A stretch of 64,000 bases of DNA, from positions 1 through 64,000 of the forward strand of contig CAMLLU010000017.1 in NCBI GenBank assembly GCA_946480925.1, read 5' to 3'. Positions 26,185 through 37,159 of this stretch are shown in pieces. Position 1 is the first letter of the stretch. Each line of letters starts with the position of its first letter. The DNA comes from an uncultured Rivibacter sp. (GTDB lineage Bacteria > Pseudomonadota > Gammaproteobacteria > Burkholderiales > Burkholderiaceae). The notes beneath the pieces were generated by a model. It searched no databases, was not told the origin of the DNA, and saw only the letters and a program-made list of their open reading frames with translations. Position numbers and translations under genes: made by a program.

Positions 26185-27222
26185 TCACGGGAGCACGGGC
26201 ACCTGGGTCAGGCCCAGATGCTCCGGCAGTCCGCACATCAGGTTCATGCACTGCACCGCCTGGCCCGAGGCGCCTTTGGTGAGGTTGTCCTCCACCACGA
26301 GCACCATCACCGTATCGGGCTGCGGCTTGTGCACCGCGATGCGCACGGTGTTGCTGGCCCGCACGCTTCGCGTTTCCGGCGCCGAACCGGCCGGCATTAC
26401 GTCAACGAACCGCTCACCCTTGTAGAAATCTTCGAACAGCGCCTGCAGATCGGCAGCTTGGCCGTCGGCGTTGAGCCGCCCCCACAGCGTGGAATGGATG
26501 CCGCGAATGATGGGCAGCAAGTGCGGCATGAAGATGCAGTTCACGTTGGCATCGCCTGCAATCGCGCGCAACTGCTGGTTGATCTCGGGGCCGTGGCGAT
26601 GGCCCTTGACGCCGTAAGCCTTGAAGTTGTCGCTTGCCTCGGCCAGCAGCGTATGCACCTCGGCCTTGCGGCCCGCCCCCGACACGCCGGACGCGCAGTT
26701 GGCAATGAGGTGGCTCGCATCCATAAGCCTGTGCTTGAGCAGCGGCGCAAAACCGAGCTGCACCGAGGTTGGATAGCAGCCGGGGTTGCCAATGATGCGC
26801 GCCCTTCCGATCGCGTCGCGGTTCAGTTCGGGCAAGCCGTATACGGCCTCGGCCAGCAGGTCAGGGCAGCTGTGCGGCATACCGTACCAGCGCTCGAACT
26901 CGGCGACGTCCTTCAGGCGGAAGTCGGCCGCGAGGTCGATGACCTTCACGCCTGCAGCGAGGAGCTCGCGGGCCTGCGCCATGGCCACACCATGCGGCGT
27001 GGCAAAGAAGACGACGTTGCAATCGGTCAGCCTAGCGTCATCGGGCGTCACGAAGGCTAGATCGACGTGGCCTCGCAGGCTCGGGTACATGTCAGCCACC
27101 GACAGCCCAGCCTCCTTGCGAGACGTGATGGCCTGCAATTGCACTTCGGGATGCTGCGACAGCAACCGCAGCAACTCGACACCGGTGTAGCCAGTGCCAC
27201 CGACGATGCCCACCTTGATCAT
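26185..27222 (-). CDS. argC: N-acetyl-gamma-glutamyl-phosphate reductase
   Basis: This 345-aa arginine-biosynthesis enzyme reduces N-acetylglutamyl phosphate with NADPH. The nucleotide-binding [14 protein letters not shown] lies at residues 9-22 and the catalytic cysteine in GNPGCYPTS near 150. The start at 27222 (MIKVGIVGG) is set by the conserved N-terminus. It follows rplM-rpsI in the same orientation, separated by a terminator-like hairpin. Confidence 0.97.
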   Translation of the reverse strand: MIKVGIVGGTGYTGVELLRLLSQHPEVQLQAITSRKEAGLSVADMYPSLRGHVDLAFVTPDDARLTDCNVVFFATPHGVAMAQARELLAAGVKVIDLAADFRLKDVAEFERWYGMPHSCPDLLAEAVYGLPELNRDAIGRARIIGNPGCYPTSVQLGFAPLLKHRLMDASHLIANCASGVSGAGRKAEVHTLLAEASDNFKAYGVKGHRHGPEINQQLRAIAGDANVNCIFMPHLLPIIRGIHSTLWGRLNADGQAADLQALFEDFYKGERFVDVMPAGSAPETRSVRASNTVRIAVHKPQPDTVMVLVVEDNLTKGASGQAVQCMNLMCGLPEHLGLTQVPVLP

Positions 27223-27281
27223 GGCTTGCCCCAAAGACTTGGACGAAGAGGAAAAACTGATTGTAGGGAGCGCAAATGAAA

Positions 27282-27301
27282 AGGCCACCGCGAGGTGGCC
27301 T
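27282..27301 (-). terminator. Terminator after rpsI
   Basis: On the minus strand AGGCCACC-TCGC-GGTGGCCT is followed by TTTC, 60 bases beyond the rpsI stop. It separates the ribosomal operon from argC, possibly leaving some read-through because the T-run is short. Confidence 0.75.
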
Positions 27302-27360
27302 CTTGCTGCCTGCAGACCGCTGCGTATGCAACGAAATGCAGTCCGGTACGAACGGCTCGA

Positions 27361-27753
27361 TCAGCGCTTGCTGAACTGCTTGCGACGACGGGCGCCGTGC
27401 AGACCGACCTTCTTGCGCTCCACTTCGCGAGCGTCACGCGTCACGAAGCCGGCGCGGCTCAGTTCGGGCTTGAGCGCTGCGTCGTAGTCGATCAGTGCGC
27501 GGGTCACGCCGTGGCGCACCGCACCGGCTTGGCCGGATTCACCGCCGCCGTGCACATTGACCTTGATGTCGAAGGCCTCGGCATTGTTCGTCAGCACCAG
27601 CGGCTGCTTGACGATCATGATCGAGGTCTGGCGGCCGAAGTACTGCTCTACCGGCTTGCCGTTGACCGTGATCTGGCCCGTGCCCTTCTTGATGAACACG
27701 CGCGCCACCGAAGACTTGCGGCGGCCGGTGCCATAGTTCCAATTGCCGATCAT
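27361..27753 (-). CDS. rpsI: 30S ribosomal protein S9
   Basis: The 130-aa protein has the S9 pattern [19 protein letters not shown] at the start, [19 protein letters not shown] in the middle and the basic tail RRRKQFSKR that reaches the ribosomal P site. It is nine bases after rplM, the standard L13-S9 operon. Confidence 0.98.
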   Translation of the reverse strand: MIGNWNYGTGRRKSSVARVFIKKGTGQITVNGKPVEQYFGRQTSIMIVKQPLVLTNNAEAFDIKVNVHGGGESGQAGAVRHGVTRALIDYDAALKPELSRAGFVTRDAREVERKKVGLHGARRRKQFSKR

Positions 27754-27762
27754 CGCGACTCC

Positions 27763-28191
27763 TTAGATTTCCAGCGCCTTGGGCTGCTGGGCGGTGTGGG
27801 GGTGCGAAGCGCCGGCATACACCTTCAGCTTCTTGATCATCGCGTAGCCCAGAGGACCCTTCGGGAGCATGCCCTTGACGGCCTTCTCCAGTGCGCGGCC
27901 GGGGTGCCTGGCCTGCATGTCCTTGAACTTGGTGGCGTAGATGCCGCCAGGGAAGCCCGAGTGGCGGTAGTACACCTTCTGCTCGGCCTTGTTGCCCGTC
28001 ACGCGGAGCTTGTCGGCATTGACGATGACGATGAAATCGCCGGTATCGATGTGAGGCGTGTAAATGGCTTTGTGCTTGCCACGCAGACGGAGGGCCACTT
28101 CGCTGGCAACCCTGCCGAGAACCTTGTCGGTCGCGTCAATCACAAACCACTCGTGCTTCACATCAGCGGGTTTTGCGCTGAAGGTTTTCAT
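27763..28191 (-). CDS. rplM: 50S ribosomal protein L13
   Basis: The 142-aa protein matches L13: [27 protein letters not shown], then [26 protein letters not shown] and GMLPKGPLG. The ATG at 28191 is fixed by the conserved MKTFSAKP start. A TATGAT box on the minus strand (28325-28330) is a plausible -10, giving a leader of about 125 bases that contains the hairpin at 28266-28289. Confidence 0.98.
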   Translation of the reverse strand: MKTFSAKPADVKHEWFVIDATDKVLGRVASEVALRLRGKHKAIYTPHIDTGDFIVIVNADKLRVTGNKAEQKVYYRHSGFPGGIYATKFKDMQARHPGRALEKAVKGMLPKGPLGYAMIKKLKVYAGASHPHTAQQPKALEI

Positions 28192-28265
28192 GAAGTGCTC
28201 GAATGGAGGTCTGGCTCTAGCCTGCGGTCGGTGCCTCTTTTTTGCGAGGCCTCTTAGGCAAGTAC

Positions 28266-28289
28266 GCCTCTTCCGTGACCAGAAGAGGC
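28266..28289 (-). promoter_or_regulatory. Hairpin in the rplM leader
   Basis: On the minus strand GCCTCTTC and GAAGAGGC form a perfect 8-bp stem around an 8-base loop, 75 bases before the rplM ATG. The AGAGGC hexamer recurs twice more in the leader, allowing alternative pairings. A ribosomal-protein autoregulatory leader is possible; no family match is claimed. Confidence 0.5.
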
Positions 28290-28375
28290 CCTTTCCTCGC
28301 GAACCGGGTCGAGGAAAGCCGCGCATCATATCGAAAAATCAACAACTTAGCCAGCTGACAGGGCCGGGGAGTGCT

Positions 28376-28403
28376 TTGCCATGCGCTGGCCGGCTCCTAT
28401 ACT
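28376..28403 (+). promoter_or_regulatory. Sigma-70-type promoter for the GNAT gene
   Basis: TTGCCA, a 16-base spacer and TATACT, ending 24 bases before the ATG at 28428. This is one of the best canonical promoters in the window. Confidence 0.7.
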
Positions 28404-28427
28404 AGGTATAAACCCTTACATCAACTC

Positions 28428-29153
28428 ATGGGCCAGCCTACCCACTCCACTCGGCAAGCTGCCGGCGACCGTCCCCGCGGGGACGGTCGGGATGTTCCGT
28501 CGCGCGTCGCGGCGCTCTTCCGGTGGGTGCCGATCCGCTCACTGGCGCCGCGGCACCGCCAGCGCATTGCCGACCACTTGCTGGAACTCGAGCCTCACGA
28601 CCGGTATCTGCGCTTCGGCTATGCGGCCAGCGATGAGCAGATCCACAAATACGTCGAGACGCTGGACTTCGACCGCGACGAAGTGTTCGGCATCTTCAAC
28701 CGCCGCCTCGCGCTCATCGCGATGGCGCACCTGGCCTACGCGCCCGAAGCCCAATTGGCTGATCGCCCACCGATGGCCGAGTTCGGTGTGTCGGTGTCGA
28801 AATCAGGCCGCGGCAGGGGGTATGGCGCGAGGCTTTTCGATCACGCCGTGATGCATGCCCGCAACCGGGACATCGACACGCTCTTCATCCATGCGTTAAG
28901 TGAGAACACGGCGATGCTGAAGATCGCCCGCAAGGCCGGGGCGACCGTGGTGCGTGATGGCACCGAATCACAAGCCTTCCTGAAATTGCCCGGGGACACT
29001 CTCGCCACGCAGATGAGCGAGGTGATCGAAGAGCACGCGGCGGAAATGAACTACCGCCTCAAGGTCCATGCGCGCCGCTTCGACGCGCTGCTGGATGCCG
29101 TTGCGGAGGTGAAGGCAGCCATCGGCTCCAAAACCCGTGCCGGGCTGGAGTGA
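28428..29153 (+). CDS. GNAT-family N-acetyltransferase
   Basis: The 241-aa protein has a central GNAT fold: the acetyl-CoA loop appears as VSKSGRGRGYGARLFDHAVMHAR (R/Q-x-x-G-x-G/A, about residues 125-145), followed by LFIHALSENTAMLKIARKAGATV, the usual end of the fold. A 50-residue C-terminal helical extension (EVIEEHAAEMNYRLKVHARRF) follows. The substrate is unknown. It diverges from rplM and has its own promoter. Confidence 0.88.
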   Translation: MGQPTHSTRQAAGDRPRGDGRDVPSRVAALFRWVPIRSLAPRHRQRIADHLLELEPHDRYLRFGYAASDEQIHKYVETLDFDRDEVFGIFNRRLALIAMAHLAYAPEAQLADRPPMAEFGVSVSKSGRGRGYGARLFDHAVMHARNRDIDTLFIHALSENTAMLKIARKAGATVVRDGTESQAFLKLPGDTLATQMSEVIEEHAAEMNYRLKVHARRFDALLDAVAEVKAAIGSKTRAGLE

Positions 29154-29302
29154 GCGCATGCCTCATGTACGAGCGGCGGCAGGTGCCACCCACCTCGGGG
29201 GTACCTCGTACCTGAGGCGGTCTATACGATCGTTTCGACTCTACTTTGACCTCGGCTGAGGGGTGCTGCGGGCGCCCTGTTGGCGACCCCTCGCTTACTG
29301 GT

Positions 29303-30133
29303 ATGACACAGGGCAACGCGTGGATTCTTGGCGCCTTGTTGGCGCTTGGCCTGCTGCTCGGACTGGCAGTCTGGTGGCACATGCGCTCGCGCAAACCGGC
29401 GCCGCTTCCGGCCGAGTGGTCGTTGACCGCGCGCCCGCTGTTCACGACCGATGAGCGGGCGGTGTATCGGCAGCTGCGCGAAGCGCTGCCGCACCACCTC
29501 ATCCTGGCCAAGCTGCCGCTGGTGCGTTTTTGCCAGCCGCTCGATGCCCAGAAGGTGCGCTACTGGTACGACCTGCTGGGCTCCATTCACGTGAGCTTCG
29601 TGGTCTGCAGCGCCAACGGCCGCGTGCTGGCCGCGGTGGACCTCGAAACCGACCGCCCCGGCTCCCGCCGCGCCGCGTTGATCAAGCAGAACGTGCTGAA
29701 CGCCTGCCGCGTACGGCATTTGAAATGCCGCGCCAACCAGCTGCCGACGATGGCCGAGCTTCAGCTGCTGGTGCCGCATCAGGGCGCAGTGGCACGGCAT
29801 GCACCTCCGGCCGCCGGCTACACGATCAGCGAAGCGCGCACGACGCTGGCCCACACGGTACGCGCGCGCCGCGCAGAACGCTCGGCACTCTGGCAGGACT
29901 CCTCGTTCGCGCAGGACTCCTTCTTCATGCCCGACAGCCGCATCGACACCAACTTCATGCAAAGCGACTTCTCCGGGCTCAACAGCGTGCCGCCGCTGCA
30001 TGCGGTCGATACGCACCGACGGCCCGCGACGAAGACCACCGTGGCAGCAGCCCAATCGCCGGAGCAGGCTGACCTGCAGATCGGCGGAGTCGTGATCGAT
30101 TCGCTGGCCGCAGCCCACGGCAGCAGCCGCTGA
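29303..30133 (+). CDS. Membrane-anchored DUF2726-like protein
   Basis: The 276-aa protein starts with a membrane helix (residues about 6-26, WILGALLALGLLLGLAVWW) and then a domain (about 45-160) with LTARPLFTTDERAVYRQL..VLAKLPLVRF and DLETDRPGSRRAALIKQNVLNACRV, resembling the endonuclease-like DUF2726 fold. The C-terminal 100 residues are low complexity and probably disordered. Its function is unknown. The preceding 150 bases hold no gene. Confidence 0.65.
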   Translation: MTQGNAWILGALLALGLLLGLAVWWHMRSRKPAPLPAEWSLTARPLFTTDERAVYRQLREALPHHLILAKLPLVRFCQPLDAQKVRYWYDLLGSIHVSFVVCSANGRVLAAVDLETDRPGSRRAALIKQNVLNACRVRHLKCRANQLPTMAELQLLVPHQGAVARHAPPAAGYTISEARTTLAHTVRARRAERSALWQDSSFAQDSFFMPDSRIDTNFMQSDFSGLNSVPPLHAVDTHRRPATKTTVAAAQSPEQADLQIGGVVIDSLAAAHGSSR

Positions 30134-30141
30134 GCAGGCCC

Positions 30142-30164
30142 CGTGGTGCGTAGGCGGCACCACG
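30142..30164. other. Hairpin between the DUF2726-like and srkA genes
   Basis: CGTGGTGC and GCACCACG form an 8-bp perfect stem with a 7-base loop. No T-run follows, so termination is uncertain. Confidence 0.4.
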
Positions 30165-30176
30165 TACCATGCGTGG

Positions 30177-31193
30177 ATGCAAGCCGATCCCGCCGCAGGC
30201 GCCCTGCCCTTCGCCCACCTCACCCCCGATGCGGTGCTCGACGCGCTCGACAGCGTCGGCCTGCGCGGTGACGGGCGGTTGCTGCAGCTGAATTCGTATG
30301 AAAACCGCGTTGCCCAGGTCCACCTGGATGACGGGCGCATCGTGGTGGCCAAGTTCTACCGGCCCGGGCGTTGGAGCGATGCGCAGATCCTTGAGGAACA
30401 CGGCTTTGCGCTCGAGCTCGCCGCGGCCGAGGTGCCGGCGGTGGCTCCGCTGACGCTGGAAGTTGCTGAAGCCGGCCCGCAGCTGCTGGGCACGCCGCCC
30501 ACGCTGGCCAAGCAAGGCGAGATGCGTTGGGCCGCAAGCCCGCGCTGCGGCGGGCGGGCGCCGGAGCTGGACGACGACGAAGTGCTCACCTGGATCGGGC
30601 GCTTCATCGGCCGGCTGCACGCGGTGGGCCGGCAGCGCGCGTTCGAGCATCGGTTGCGCTGGCATGGCGCGACACCGGCGCGCGACGCGTTCGACTGGCT
30701 GCTGGCCAACGACGTGGTGCCGCCCGACGTGCTGCCGGCATGGCAACAGGCGGCCGAAACCGCGATGCAGGCCGTGGCCGCCCACTTCGATGCAGTGCCG
30801 GGGCTGCGCCTGCAGCGGCTGCATGGCGACGTACACATCGGCAACCTGCTGTGGACGCCGGATGCCGGGCCGCATTTCGTGGACCTCGACGATGCCTGCA
30901 TGGGCCCCGCAGTGCAGGACCTGTGGATGCTGCTGCCGGGCGAGCGCTCGGTGAGCGGCCGCGCGCTCGCCTGCCTGCTCGAGGGCTACACCACCTTCTG
31001 CGATTTCGACGAGCGCGAGCTGTCGCTGATCGAGCCGCTGCGCACCGTGCGGCTCATCCACTACAGCGGCTGGCTGGCGCGGCGCTGGAGCGACCCGGCG
31101 TTCCCGGCCGCGTTCCCGTGGTTCGGCAGCTCGGCCTATTGGGCCGAGCAGACCACGAGGCTGCGCCAGCAGCTCGATGCGATGGAAGACTAG
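30177..31193 (+). CDS. srkA: SrkA/YihE-like stress-response protein kinase
   Basis: The 338-aa aminoglycoside-phosphotransferase-fold kinase has [31 protein letters not shown] (ATP-binding lysine), [13 protein letters not shown] (catalytic HxDxxxxN, about residue 220) and [11 protein letters not shown] (metal-binding aspartate). These match SrkA, a Ser/Thr kinase that limits stress-induced cell death in E. coli. Its stop overlaps the htpG stop by four bases on the opposite strand, placing two stress-related genes tail to tail. Confidence 0.9.
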   Translation: MQADPAAGALPFAHLTPDAVLDALDSVGLRGDGRLLQLNSYENRVAQVHLDDGRIVVAKFYRPGRWSDAQILEEHGFALELAAAEVPAVAPLTLEVAEAGPQLLGTPPTLAKQGEMRWAASPRCGGRAPELDDDEVLTWIGRFIGRLHAVGRQRAFEHRLRWHGATPARDAFDWLLANDVVPPDVLPAWQQAAETAMQAVAAHFDAVPGLRLQRLHGDVHIGNLLWTPDAGPHFVDLDDACMGPAVQDLWMLLPGERSVSGRALACLLEGYTTFCDFDERELSLIEPLRTVRLIHYSGWLARRWSDPAFPAAFPWFGSSAYWAEQTTRLRQQLDAMED

Positions 31194-33082
31194 GCGACCA
31201 GCAGCGTGTTGACGCGCCGCACGTAGGCTGCCGGGTCCTCCAAGTGGCCACCTTCGGCCAGCAACGCCTGGTCGAACAGGATGTGCGCGAGGTCGTCGAA
31301 ACGCTCGCTGCCGTCCAGCCGCTTCACCAGCATGTGCTCGGGGTTCACCTCGAGGATGGGCTTGGCAGCTGGCGCGTCCTGGCCGGCCTGCTTGAGCAGG
31401 CGCGCCAGGTGCGCACTCATGTCGCCTTCTTCCACCACCAGGCAGGCCGGTGAATCGACCAGGCGCGTGGTCACGCGAACGTCCTTGGCCTTGCCGGCGA
31501 GGGCGGTCTTCAGGCGCTCCAGCACGGGCTTGAAGTTCTCGGCCGCGGCATCGGCCTGCTTCTTCTCTTCTTCGTCCTGCAGCTTGCCCAGGTCCACTGC
31601 GCCCTTGGCCACGCTTTGCAGCGGCTTGCCTTCGAACTCGTAGAGGTGGCTGAGCAGCCATTCGTCCACACGGTCGGTCAGCAGCAGCACCTCGATGCCC
31701 TTCTTGCGGAAGATCTCCAGCTGCGGGCTGCTCTTGGCCGCGGCCAGGCTATCGGCGGTGATCACGTAGATCGCTTCCTGGCCTTCCTTCATGCGCCCCA
31801 CGTAGTCGGCCAGCCCGATCATGCCGTTCGGACCTTCGTCGGCATGCGTGGACGCAAAACGCAGCAGCTTGGCCAGACGCTCACGGTTCGCGAAGTCCTC
31901 GCCCATGCCTTCCTTCAGCACCGCGCCGAATTCGCGCCAGAACTGGGCGTACTTGTCCTTCTGGCCGGCATCGTCGCTGTTGGCGATGTCTTCGAGCATC
32001 GACAGCACGCGCTTGGTCGAGCCTTCGCGGATGGCCTTCACGTCGCGGCTTTCCTGCAGCAGCTCGCGGCTCACGTTGAGCGGCAGGTCGGCGCTGTCGA
32101 TCACGCCCTTGATGAAGCGCAGGTACGTCGGCATCAGCGCCTCGGCGTCGTCCATGATGAACACGCGCTTGACGTACAGCTTCACGCCGCCGCGCTTGTC
32201 GCGGTTCCACAGGTCGTAGGGCGCCTTGGCCGGGATGTAGAGCAGCTGCGTGTATTCGCTGCGGCCTTCCACGCGGTTGTGCGTGTAGGCCAGCGGCGGC
32301 GTGGTGTCGTAGGAGATCTGCTCGTAGAAGGCCTTGTACTCGGCGTCGGTGATGTCGCTCTTGTTGCGCGTCCACAGCGCCGCGGCCTTGTTGACGGTTT
32401 CCCACTCGTCCTTGGCGACCTGCTCGCCCTTGTCCTTGTCCCGCTCCTCCTTGTGCATCAGGATGGGCAGCGAGATGTGGTCGGAATACTTGCCGACGAT
32501 GGACTTGATCTTCCAGCCGCTCAGGAACTCGGTGGCGTCTTCGCGCAGGTGCAGCGTGACGTCGGTACCACGCTTGTCGCGGGTGATCGTTTCCACCTCG
32601 AAGTCGCCGGTGCCTTCGCTCACCCAGCGCACGCCCTCCTCGGGCTTGAGGCCGGCGCGGCGCGACTCGACGGTGATGCGGTCGGCCACGATGTAGCCGC
32701 TGTAGAAGCCCACGCCGAACTGGCCGATCAGCTGCGCGTCCCTGGCCTGCTCGCCAGACAGCTTGCCCATGAATTCACGCGTGCCGCTCTTGGCGATGGT
32801 GCCCAGGTGCTCGATCGCCTCCTGCGCCGACATGCCGATGCCGTTGTCGCTGATGGTGAGCGTCTTGGCCGCCTTGTCGCAGGAGATGCGCACTTCGAGA
32901 TTGGGTGCGTCCTCGTAGAGGGCGTTGTTGTTCAGCGCCTCGAAACGCAGCTTGTCGCAGGCGTCCGATGCGTTGGAGATCAGCTCGCGCAGGAAGATCT
33001 CCTTGTTCGAATACAGCGAGTGGGTCACGAGGTGCAGCAACTGCTTGACCTCGGCCTGGAACGAAAGCTTCTGTTTTTCCAT
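31190..33082 (-). CDS. htpG: HSP90-family chaperone HtpG
   Basis: The 630-aa chaperone has the GHKL ATPase N-domain ([39 protein letters not shown]), a middle domain and a C-terminal dimerisation domain; length and motifs match bacterial HSP90. The ATG at 33082 is preceded by a heat-shock promoter at 33130-33156. Convergent with srkA. Confidence 0.98.
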   Translation of the reverse strand: MEKQKLSFQAEVKQLLHLVTHSLYSNKEIFLRELISNASDACDKLRFEALNNNALYEDAPNLEVRISCDKAAKTLTISDNGIGMSAQEAIEHLGTIAKSGTREFMGKLSGEQARDAQLIGQFGVGFYSGYIVADRITVESRRAGLKPEEGVRWVSEGTGDFEVETITRDKRGTDVTLHLREDATEFLSGWKIKSIVGKYSDHISLPILMHKEERDKDKGEQVAKDEWETVNKAAALWTRNKSDITDAEYKAFYEQISYDTTPPLAYTHNRVEGRSEYTQLLYIPAKAPYDLWNRDKRGGVKLYVKRVFIMDDAEALMPTYLRFIKGVIDSADLPLNVSRELLQESRDVKAIREGSTKRVLSMLEDIANSDDAGQKDKYAQFWREFGAVLKEGMGEDFANRERLAKLLRFASTHADEGPNGMIGLADYVGRMKEGQEAIYVITADSLAAAKSSPQLEIFRKKGIEVLLLTDRVDEWLLSHLYEFEGKPLQSVAKGAVDLGKLQDEEEKKQADAAAENFKPVLERLKTALAGKAKDVRVTTRLVDSPACLVVEEGDMSAHLARLLKQAGQDAPAAKPILEVNPEHMLVKRLDGSERFDDLAHILFDQALLAEGGHLEDPAAYVRRVNTLLVA

Positions 33083-33129
33083 GGTCGTCTCTGGGTTGGA
33101 ATGGCCTCCAGCGGCCCGGCGCGCGGGAG

Positions 33130-33156
33130 ATTGGGGGCGATTCTGACCCTTTCAAG
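33130..33156 (-). promoter_or_regulatory. Sigma-32 (heat-shock) promoter of htpG
   Basis: On the minus strand CTTGAAA, 13 bases, then CCCCAAT. The E. coli sigma-32 consensus is CTTGAAA, 11-16 bases, CCCCATnT, so the -35 is perfect and the -10 nearly so. Transcription would begin about 40 bases before the htpG ATG. Confidence 0.85.
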
Positions 33157-33160
33157 AGGA

Positions 33161-33185
33161 AGGCCGCCCCGGAAGGGGGCGGCCT
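33161..33185 (-). terminator. Strong hairpin after the pullulanase gene
   Basis: AGGCCGCCCC and GGGGCGGCCT pair as a 10-bp stem about 50 bases after the pullulanase stop and directly before the htpG -35 box. The tail on the minus strand is TTCCTCTT, only moderately T-rich. Confidence 0.6.
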
Positions 33186-33233
33186 CGAAGTTGCCAAGCG
33201 GCCGGCGCGCCGCGGCTTCGCTCAGTCGGTCGC

Positions 33234-36200
33234 TCAGTTCACCACGTAGACCATGGCCGAGCGGGCCGGCAGCGTGAAGCGGCCGGTGGCCGGCTCGTAG
33301 GCGGCTTGCGCCTTCACGCGGGGGTCGGACGCGGAAGCCGCGGCCTGCACCGGGTGCAGCACGTAGGCCTTGCCTTTTTCGGCGTCGAGGGTCACCTGCT
33401 GGGCCACCTTGTCGACGTTGACGAAATACATGAGCTCCTTGAAGCCGGCGCCCGCGTAGCCGTTGCCGTCCAGGTGGCCCGCAATGACCACCGGGTTCTG
33501 CGCCGAGCCGGTGTTGTGGAACCTGAGCCGGGCCTTCACGTCGTCGGCTGTGCGCAGGCGAAAGAGCGTGGAGCTCGAGCGGATCTTCAGCAGGTCGCGG
33601 AACATGTCGCGCGCAAGAGCGATGTCGGCACCCGCCGGCTTGATGCTGCCGTTGGCCAGCAGCGGCTTGATCACTGCGTAGTTGTCACCGTTGTCGCCCG
33701 CCGGCGGCGCGCCGGTGGCGAAGTAGTTGTCGCCATAGCTCCAGTCGATGCGGTTGAACCAGTCGCCCGAGTTGTAGCTGTTGCGGTCCAGGCTCTTGGA
33801 GCGCAGCGTGTCGATGCCTGCGTGGAAGTAGCTCACGCCCTGGCTGAACACGTTGAGCGCGGCGCCCAGCATCTGCACGCGGGCACGGTCGGCCGTGCTG
33901 GTGCCCACCGGCAACTTGTAGACGTTGATGTCGAACAGCGTCTGGTTGTCGTGGTTCTCGACGTAGTTCACCACCTCGCCCGGCTGCGTCACGTAGCCGG
34001 CCGGCTGGCCGTTGTAGTCGAGCTGCTGCAGTTGCTGGGTAGCGTCCCAGTGCGTGGTGAGCGTGTAGTCGCGGATGGAGCCTGCCAGGCCCACCTTCAC
34101 GAGGTCGGCCGACCACATGAGATCCGTGCGCGTCTTGCCGCCGCCGCTGCCGTTGTCGTCGTAGAACATGCCGTTGATGTAGCCCTGGTTCTTCATGAGA
34201 TCGAGCCCGCCGTCGAACGGGCCGCCACCGCGGATGTGGTCGCGCGCACGGTCGCTGAAGGTGCCGATGCCCGAACCGTTGAGCGACAGCTGCGAGGCCT
34301 GCACGAAGCGCGCGCCGTTGGCCACCTCGCCGAAATTCCAGCCTTCGCCGATGAGGTGGATCTCGCGGCCGGCGGCTGCCGCGAGCCTGGCCTTCATGTC
34401 TTCCATCACCGCCCTCGGCTGGTGGGCCATGAGGTCGAAGCGGAAGCTGTCGATCTTGTACTGCGTGGCCCAGGTGAGCACCGAGTCCGTCATCAGCTTG
34501 GCCATCATCGCGTTCTCGGTCGCGGTGTTGTCGCAGCAGGTGGACTTCTCCACCGCGCCGGTCGCGTTGAGGCGGTGGTAGTAGCCCGGCACGATGCGGT
34601 CGAGCACCGCCTTCTCCGTCTGGCCCGAAGCGCTGGTGTGGTTGTAGACCACGTCCATGCCCACGCGCAGGCCGGCGGCGTGCAGCGCCATCACCATCTG
34701 GCGGAACTCGATGATGCGTCTGGCCCCGTCAGCCGCGTCGCTGGCATAGCTGCCTTCCGGCGCGGTGTAGTGGTAGGGGTCGTAACCCCAGTTGAAGCAG
34801 TCGGCGTCCTTCACGGCGCCGATGGCCGCCTGCTGCGTTTCGTCGGCCGGGCCGCCCGTGACCGCCGGCGTCACGCAGCCGCTCTCGGGCACGGTGGCGA
34901 TGTCGAACACCGGCAGCAGGTGCACGTCGGTGAGGCCTGCCTGCGCCAGCGCCTTCAAGTGCTTCATGCCATTGGACGAGCCTTCGGTGAACGCGAGGTA
35001 CTTGCCGCGATGGGCCGTCGACACCGACGCGTCGTTGATCGAGAAGTCACGCACGTGCAGCTCGTAGATCGTCATGTCCACCTGCGAAGCCACGGTGTTC
35101 GGCACGGGCGTGGTGTCCCAGCCGGCGGGCTTGAGGTGGGCGGCCGACAGGTCGGCGATGTAGGCGCGCCTGGAGTCGGTCGTGAGGCTCACGGAATACG
35201 GGTCGCTGACGAAGTTGCGCACCAGGCCCACGCCGCGCACGAACACCTCGACCGTGAAGCGGTAGTACTTGCCCGAGAGGTCGCCGCTGCGTGTGGCGCT
35301 CCAGACGCCGGTGGCCGCGTCGAAGGCCATCTCGTCGTAGGTCACCGCGGGGCCTGAGCCCGAGTCGTAGGTGTAGACCGTGACCTTCTGGGCGGTGGGG
35401 GCCCACAGCTTGAAGCGTGTCGAGCCGCCGGCGATCGACACGCCCAGGTCGGTCACCGCGGTCGCCGCGGCATACAGGTCATCCAGTGCACCGGCCATCT
35501 GGGCAGTGGTGGCGTTCTGCACCTTGCCGGCGGCGTCTTCCTGCACCAGCACCAGTTGCGACTTGTGCAGCGTGCCGAGCCGCGTGAGGTCGGCGTCCTG
35601 CACCGCCAGCACCACGCCGGCCTCGACGTACTTGAAACGTTGCGCCGCGGCCGCCGGCACGGTGCCGGTGAAGACATCGAGCGTGATGGAACCATCGGCA
35701 CCGCTGATGGCTGCGTCCTTCGCCGCGACGATCTGGCCGTTGGCCGAGTGGTAGAGCTTGAAGCTGCCCGAGCTGTCCACGCGCGGCCACTTCAGGAGCT
35801 GCCTGTCGAGCCAGCAGGCCTTCGCGTCGGTGGTCGAGACGGCGCGCGTGTCGGGCGCCGAGGTGTAGACGGTCGCATCGCCCTGCACCAGCCACACCTC
35901 GCCCACCTGGTTGGCCACCGACGTGAGCGCGGCGTAGTCCACCCTGATGTTGCCGTCGCGTCCGTCCTTGTCGTTTTCGTTCGGCGCCATGCCGTGGATG
36001 ATGAATTCCAGCGCCTTGCGGTTGGCCGGGTCGTCCTTCGGGTTGAGCACCGGGATCTCGAACACCGCTTCGGCTGCGCTCGTGCTGGCGCTGTTGAAGT
36101 CGGCAAAGGCCGCGGGCGCGTTCCACACGTTGATGGTCACGCCGGCCTTCAAGCCGCTCACGTCGATGCCGCCGCCGTCCCAGATATGCACGCCCCAGTT

Positions 36201-36782
36201 CGCATAGGCCGCGTCGTAGCGCTTGTAGTGCACGCGCACGGCCTTGATGTCCGGCGCGCCGGCCGAGACCGGATTGGAGAGGTAGGTGGTCGCATCGCCC
36301 TCGATGCGCCAGATCTCGTTCCTGCCGCTCGTGAGCACGTGTTTCTGGTCGGCCCCACCGTGATCCTTGGCGTCGCCGTTGTGGAAGAGATAGCCCACCT
36401 CGCCCGCGGCGGCTTGCAGCGGCACGTCGTAGATGGCGCCGAACGCATCGCTGCCGCTCGGGTTCCAGCCGGCGTTCCAGCCCGGGTCCTTGGCGGCACC
36501 CCAGCTGTGCACCTGCCAGCCGTTGGTGTTGCCGTCGATCCGGCGGTAGTGAATGGTCAACGAGGTGGCCACGCCACCCCCGCCGCCCGGCGACGAAGCG
36601 GCAGGCACCGCCGCCAGCACGGTGGCGAAGTCGGTGGTGTTGCCCACTTCCAGCGGGCTGGGTGATGGGGGCGGTGTTGGGCCATCGTCTCCGCCCCCGC
36701 AGGCCGACAACAGAACAGCACCCACCAACACGCACGCCGAAGCAAGTGCCCTGGCCCATGAAACGACGAAAGCGCTTTTCAC
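33234..36782 (-). CDS. Pullulanase-type alpha-1,6-glucosidase, lipoprotein
   Basis: The 1182-aa enzyme should hydrolyse alpha-1,6 branches of pullulan, starch or glycogen. I chose the GTG at 36782: GGAG precedes it and it begins a lipoprotein signal ending LLSAC. Two pullulanase-associated starch-binding modules follow ([20 protein letters not shown] near residue 75; [20 protein letters not shown] near 180), then a CBM48-like domain (about 440-540) and a GH13 barrel. Catalytic regions are DVVYNH (about 711), [10 protein letters not shown] with the nucleophile (about 782), LIGEGW with the acid/base (about 811) and YVENHD (about 943). It is longer than most, as expected for two N-terminal modules. 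Together with the alpha-amylase at 39732 it would debranch and cut alpha-glucans at the cell surface. Confidence 0.93.
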   Translation of the reverse strand: MKSAFVVSWARALASACVLVGAVLLSACGGGDDGPTPPPSPSPLEVGNTTDFATVLAAVPAASSPGGGGGVATSLTIHYRRIDGNTNGWQVHSWGAAKDPGWNAGWNPSGSDAFGAIYDVPLQAAAGEVGYLFHNGDAKDHGGADQKHVLTSGRNEIWRIEGDATTYLSNPVSAGAPDIKAVRVHYKRYDAAYANWGVHIWDGGGIDVSGLKAGVTINVWNAPAAFADFNSASTSAAEAVFEIPVLNPKDDPANRKALEFIIHGMAPNENDKDGRDGNIRVDYAALTSVANQVGEVWLVQGDATVYTSAPDTRAVSTTDAKACWLDRQLLKWPRVDSSGSFKLYHSANGQIVAAKDAAISGADGSITLDVFTGTVPAAAAQRFKYVEAGVVLAVQDADLTRLGTLHKSQLVLVQEDAAGKVQNATTAQMAGALDDLYAAATAVTDLGVSIAGGSTRFKLWAPTAQKVTVYTYDSGSGPAVTYDEMAFDAATGVWSATRSGDLSGKYYRFTVEVFVRGVGLVRNFVSDPYSVSLTTDSRRAYIADLSAAHLKPAGWDTTPVPNTVASQVDMTIYELHVRDFSINDASVSTAHRGKYLAFTEGSSNGMKHLKALAQAGLTDVHLLPVFDIATVPESGCVTPAVTGGPADETQQAAIGAVKDADCFNWGYDPYHYTAPEGSYASDAADGARRIIEFRQMVMALHAAGLRVGMDVVYNHTSASGQTEKAVLDRIVPGYYHRLNATGAVEKSTCCDNTATENAMMAKLMTDSVLTWATQYKIDSFRFDLMAHQPRAVMEDMKARLAAAAGREIHLIGEGWNFGEVANGARFVQASQLSLNGSGIGTFSDRARDHIRGGGPFDGGLDLMKNQGYINGMFYDDNGSGGGKTRTDLMWSADLVKVGLAGSIRDYTLTTHWDATQQLQQLDYNGQPAGYVTQPGEVVNYVENHDNQTLFDINVYKLPVGTSTADRARVQMLGAALNVFSQGVSYFHAGIDTLRSKSLDRNSYNSGDWFNRIDWSYGDNYFATGAPPAGDNGDNYAVIKPLLANGSIKPAGADIALARDMFRDLLKIRSSSTLFRLRTADDVKARLRFHNTGSAQNPVVIAGHLDGNGYAGAGFKELMYFVNVDKVAQQVTLDAEKGKAYVLHPVQAAASASDPRVKAQAAYEPATGRFTLPARSAMVYVVN

Positions 36783-37159
36783 TTTGACTCCTTGCCAGCC
36801 GCGGTCGGCTGCTTTGCGCGCATCGTATGGAGCCAAACTACACAAACATCGCAGGGAGTTCCCTAGGTGGACTCTTGTTTTATCTGTAGTCTCATGCCCG
36901 TCACGCCGCACTACGGTAATGAAACTACTTTTATGGCGCCGGAACTACGACGGCTGGCACTTCCTGCAGTCCTACAGCCGCCCGACCTCCAGGACGACGC
37001 GACCCGCCAAGCCCCGCACCTATGCTGCATTGACTTCCGGTCACGGCCCGGCACAACCCGTCACAGTTCAGAGCCCCCCTCGTCGTCGCAGCTCATCCCA
37101 TCTAGAGTTGGCGACTCCCCGCAAAACCACAGAAGCCCGGCACATGGGCCCGCCGATGC
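36783..37159. other. Intergenic region between pullulanase and antiporter genes
   Basis: This 377-base divergent spacer is less GC-rich than its surroundings on the pullulanase side and holds a cluster of ACTAC-containing motifs (36835-36948). No conserved ORF or RNA gene is seen; open frames here have poor codon usage. Confidence 0.7.
36835..36948. promoter_or_regulatory. Cluster of ACTAC motifs upstream of the pullulanase gene
   Basis: AAACTACA at 36835-36842, TGTAGT (reverse orientation) at 36885-36890, CACTAC near 36909, AAACTACT at 36922-36929 and GAACTAC at 36942-36948. The same AACTACA word occurs twice upstream of the alpha-amylase gene. A shared activator or repressor of alpha-glucan genes is inferred. 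Confidence 0.4.

Noticed and set aside
33306..35357. 683-residue open frame antisense to the pullulanase gene
   Set aside because: The pullulanase frame has signal, binding modules and all GH13 motifs; the antisense product has none and shows the usual mirrored composition.
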